Of a stretch of DNA of 5,511 nucleotides, positions 5,492 to 5,511 are shown piece after piece. Position 1 is the first letter of the stretch. Each line of letters starts with the position of its first letter. This stretch comes from Draconibacterium orientale (GTDB lineage: Bacteria; Bacteroidota; Bacteroidia; Bacteroidales; JAADGE01). The translations under genes and the position numbers were made by a program. The DNA lies in the NCBI GenBank assembly GCA_020718265.1, contig DYSM01000204.1, forward strand, positions 1 to 5,511. The letters are read 5' to 3'. The notes under the pieces were generated by a model that saw nothing but the letters and a program-made list of their open reading frames with translations, was not told the DNA's origin and searched no databases.

Positions 5492-5511
5492 TTCGTAAAG
5501 TTTGTAAAGTT
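5492..5511. repeat. Short 9-base tandem repeat at the right edge
   Basis: TTCGTAAAG (5492-5500) is followed directly by TTTGTAAAG (5501-5509) and then TT, so two nearly identical 9-base units are seen plus the start of a possible third. The array begins just after the stop codon at 5486-5488 and is cut by the window end, so its true length is unknown. Confidence 0.45.

Overview
The window reads as chromosomal DNA of a member of the Bacteroidota, most likely Bacteroidales-like, though the species cannot be fixed from sequence alone. The evidence is the left-hand gene cluster: a Bacteroidota-type BamD lipoprotein, the divergent Bacteroidota omega subunit, CoaBC, and a DUF4835/PorD-type secreted protein, in an order I know from that phylum. 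The AT-rich intergenic DNA, the scarcity of Shine-Dalgarno sequences and a TAnnTTTG-type promoter candidate agree with this.

Layout. Positions 1-235 are non-coding and hold a degenerate tandem array in which TGAC recurs exactly every 11 bases. Positions 236-4183 carry five minus-strand genes packed as one probable operon, transcribed right to left: bamD (outer-membrane protein assembly), rpoZ (RNA polymerase omega), coaBC (coenzyme A synthesis), a DUF4835/PorD-like exported protein, and ppa (soluble family I inorganic pyrophosphatase). The last three genes are joined by two 4-base ATGA stop/start overlaps, and coaBC starts one base after the rpoZ stop. In the Bacteroidota clusters I remember, recN follows the DUF4835 gene; here ppa takes that place and is clearly richer in G+C than its neighbour.

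Positions 4184-4465 form an AT-rich divergent intergenic region (about 17% G+C over most of it). It holds a candidate promoter so close to the bamD start that the transcript could be leaderless.

Positions 4466-5488 are plus strand: an ECF sigma-70 factor followed 12 bases later by a small single-pass membrane protein. The second gene has the layout of a Bacteroidota anti-sigma partner (cytosolic N-terminus, basic stop, one membrane segment, periplasmic tail) but no zinc-finger anti-sigma motif. The right edge holds a short 9-base tandem repeat that may continue outside the window.

Most of this is ordinary core-genome content. The items most worth a second look are the 11-base array, the sigma/membrane-protein pair with its strand-repeat tail, and the insertion of ppa into a conserved cluster. 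No CRISPR array, transposase, tRNA or rRNA was seen.
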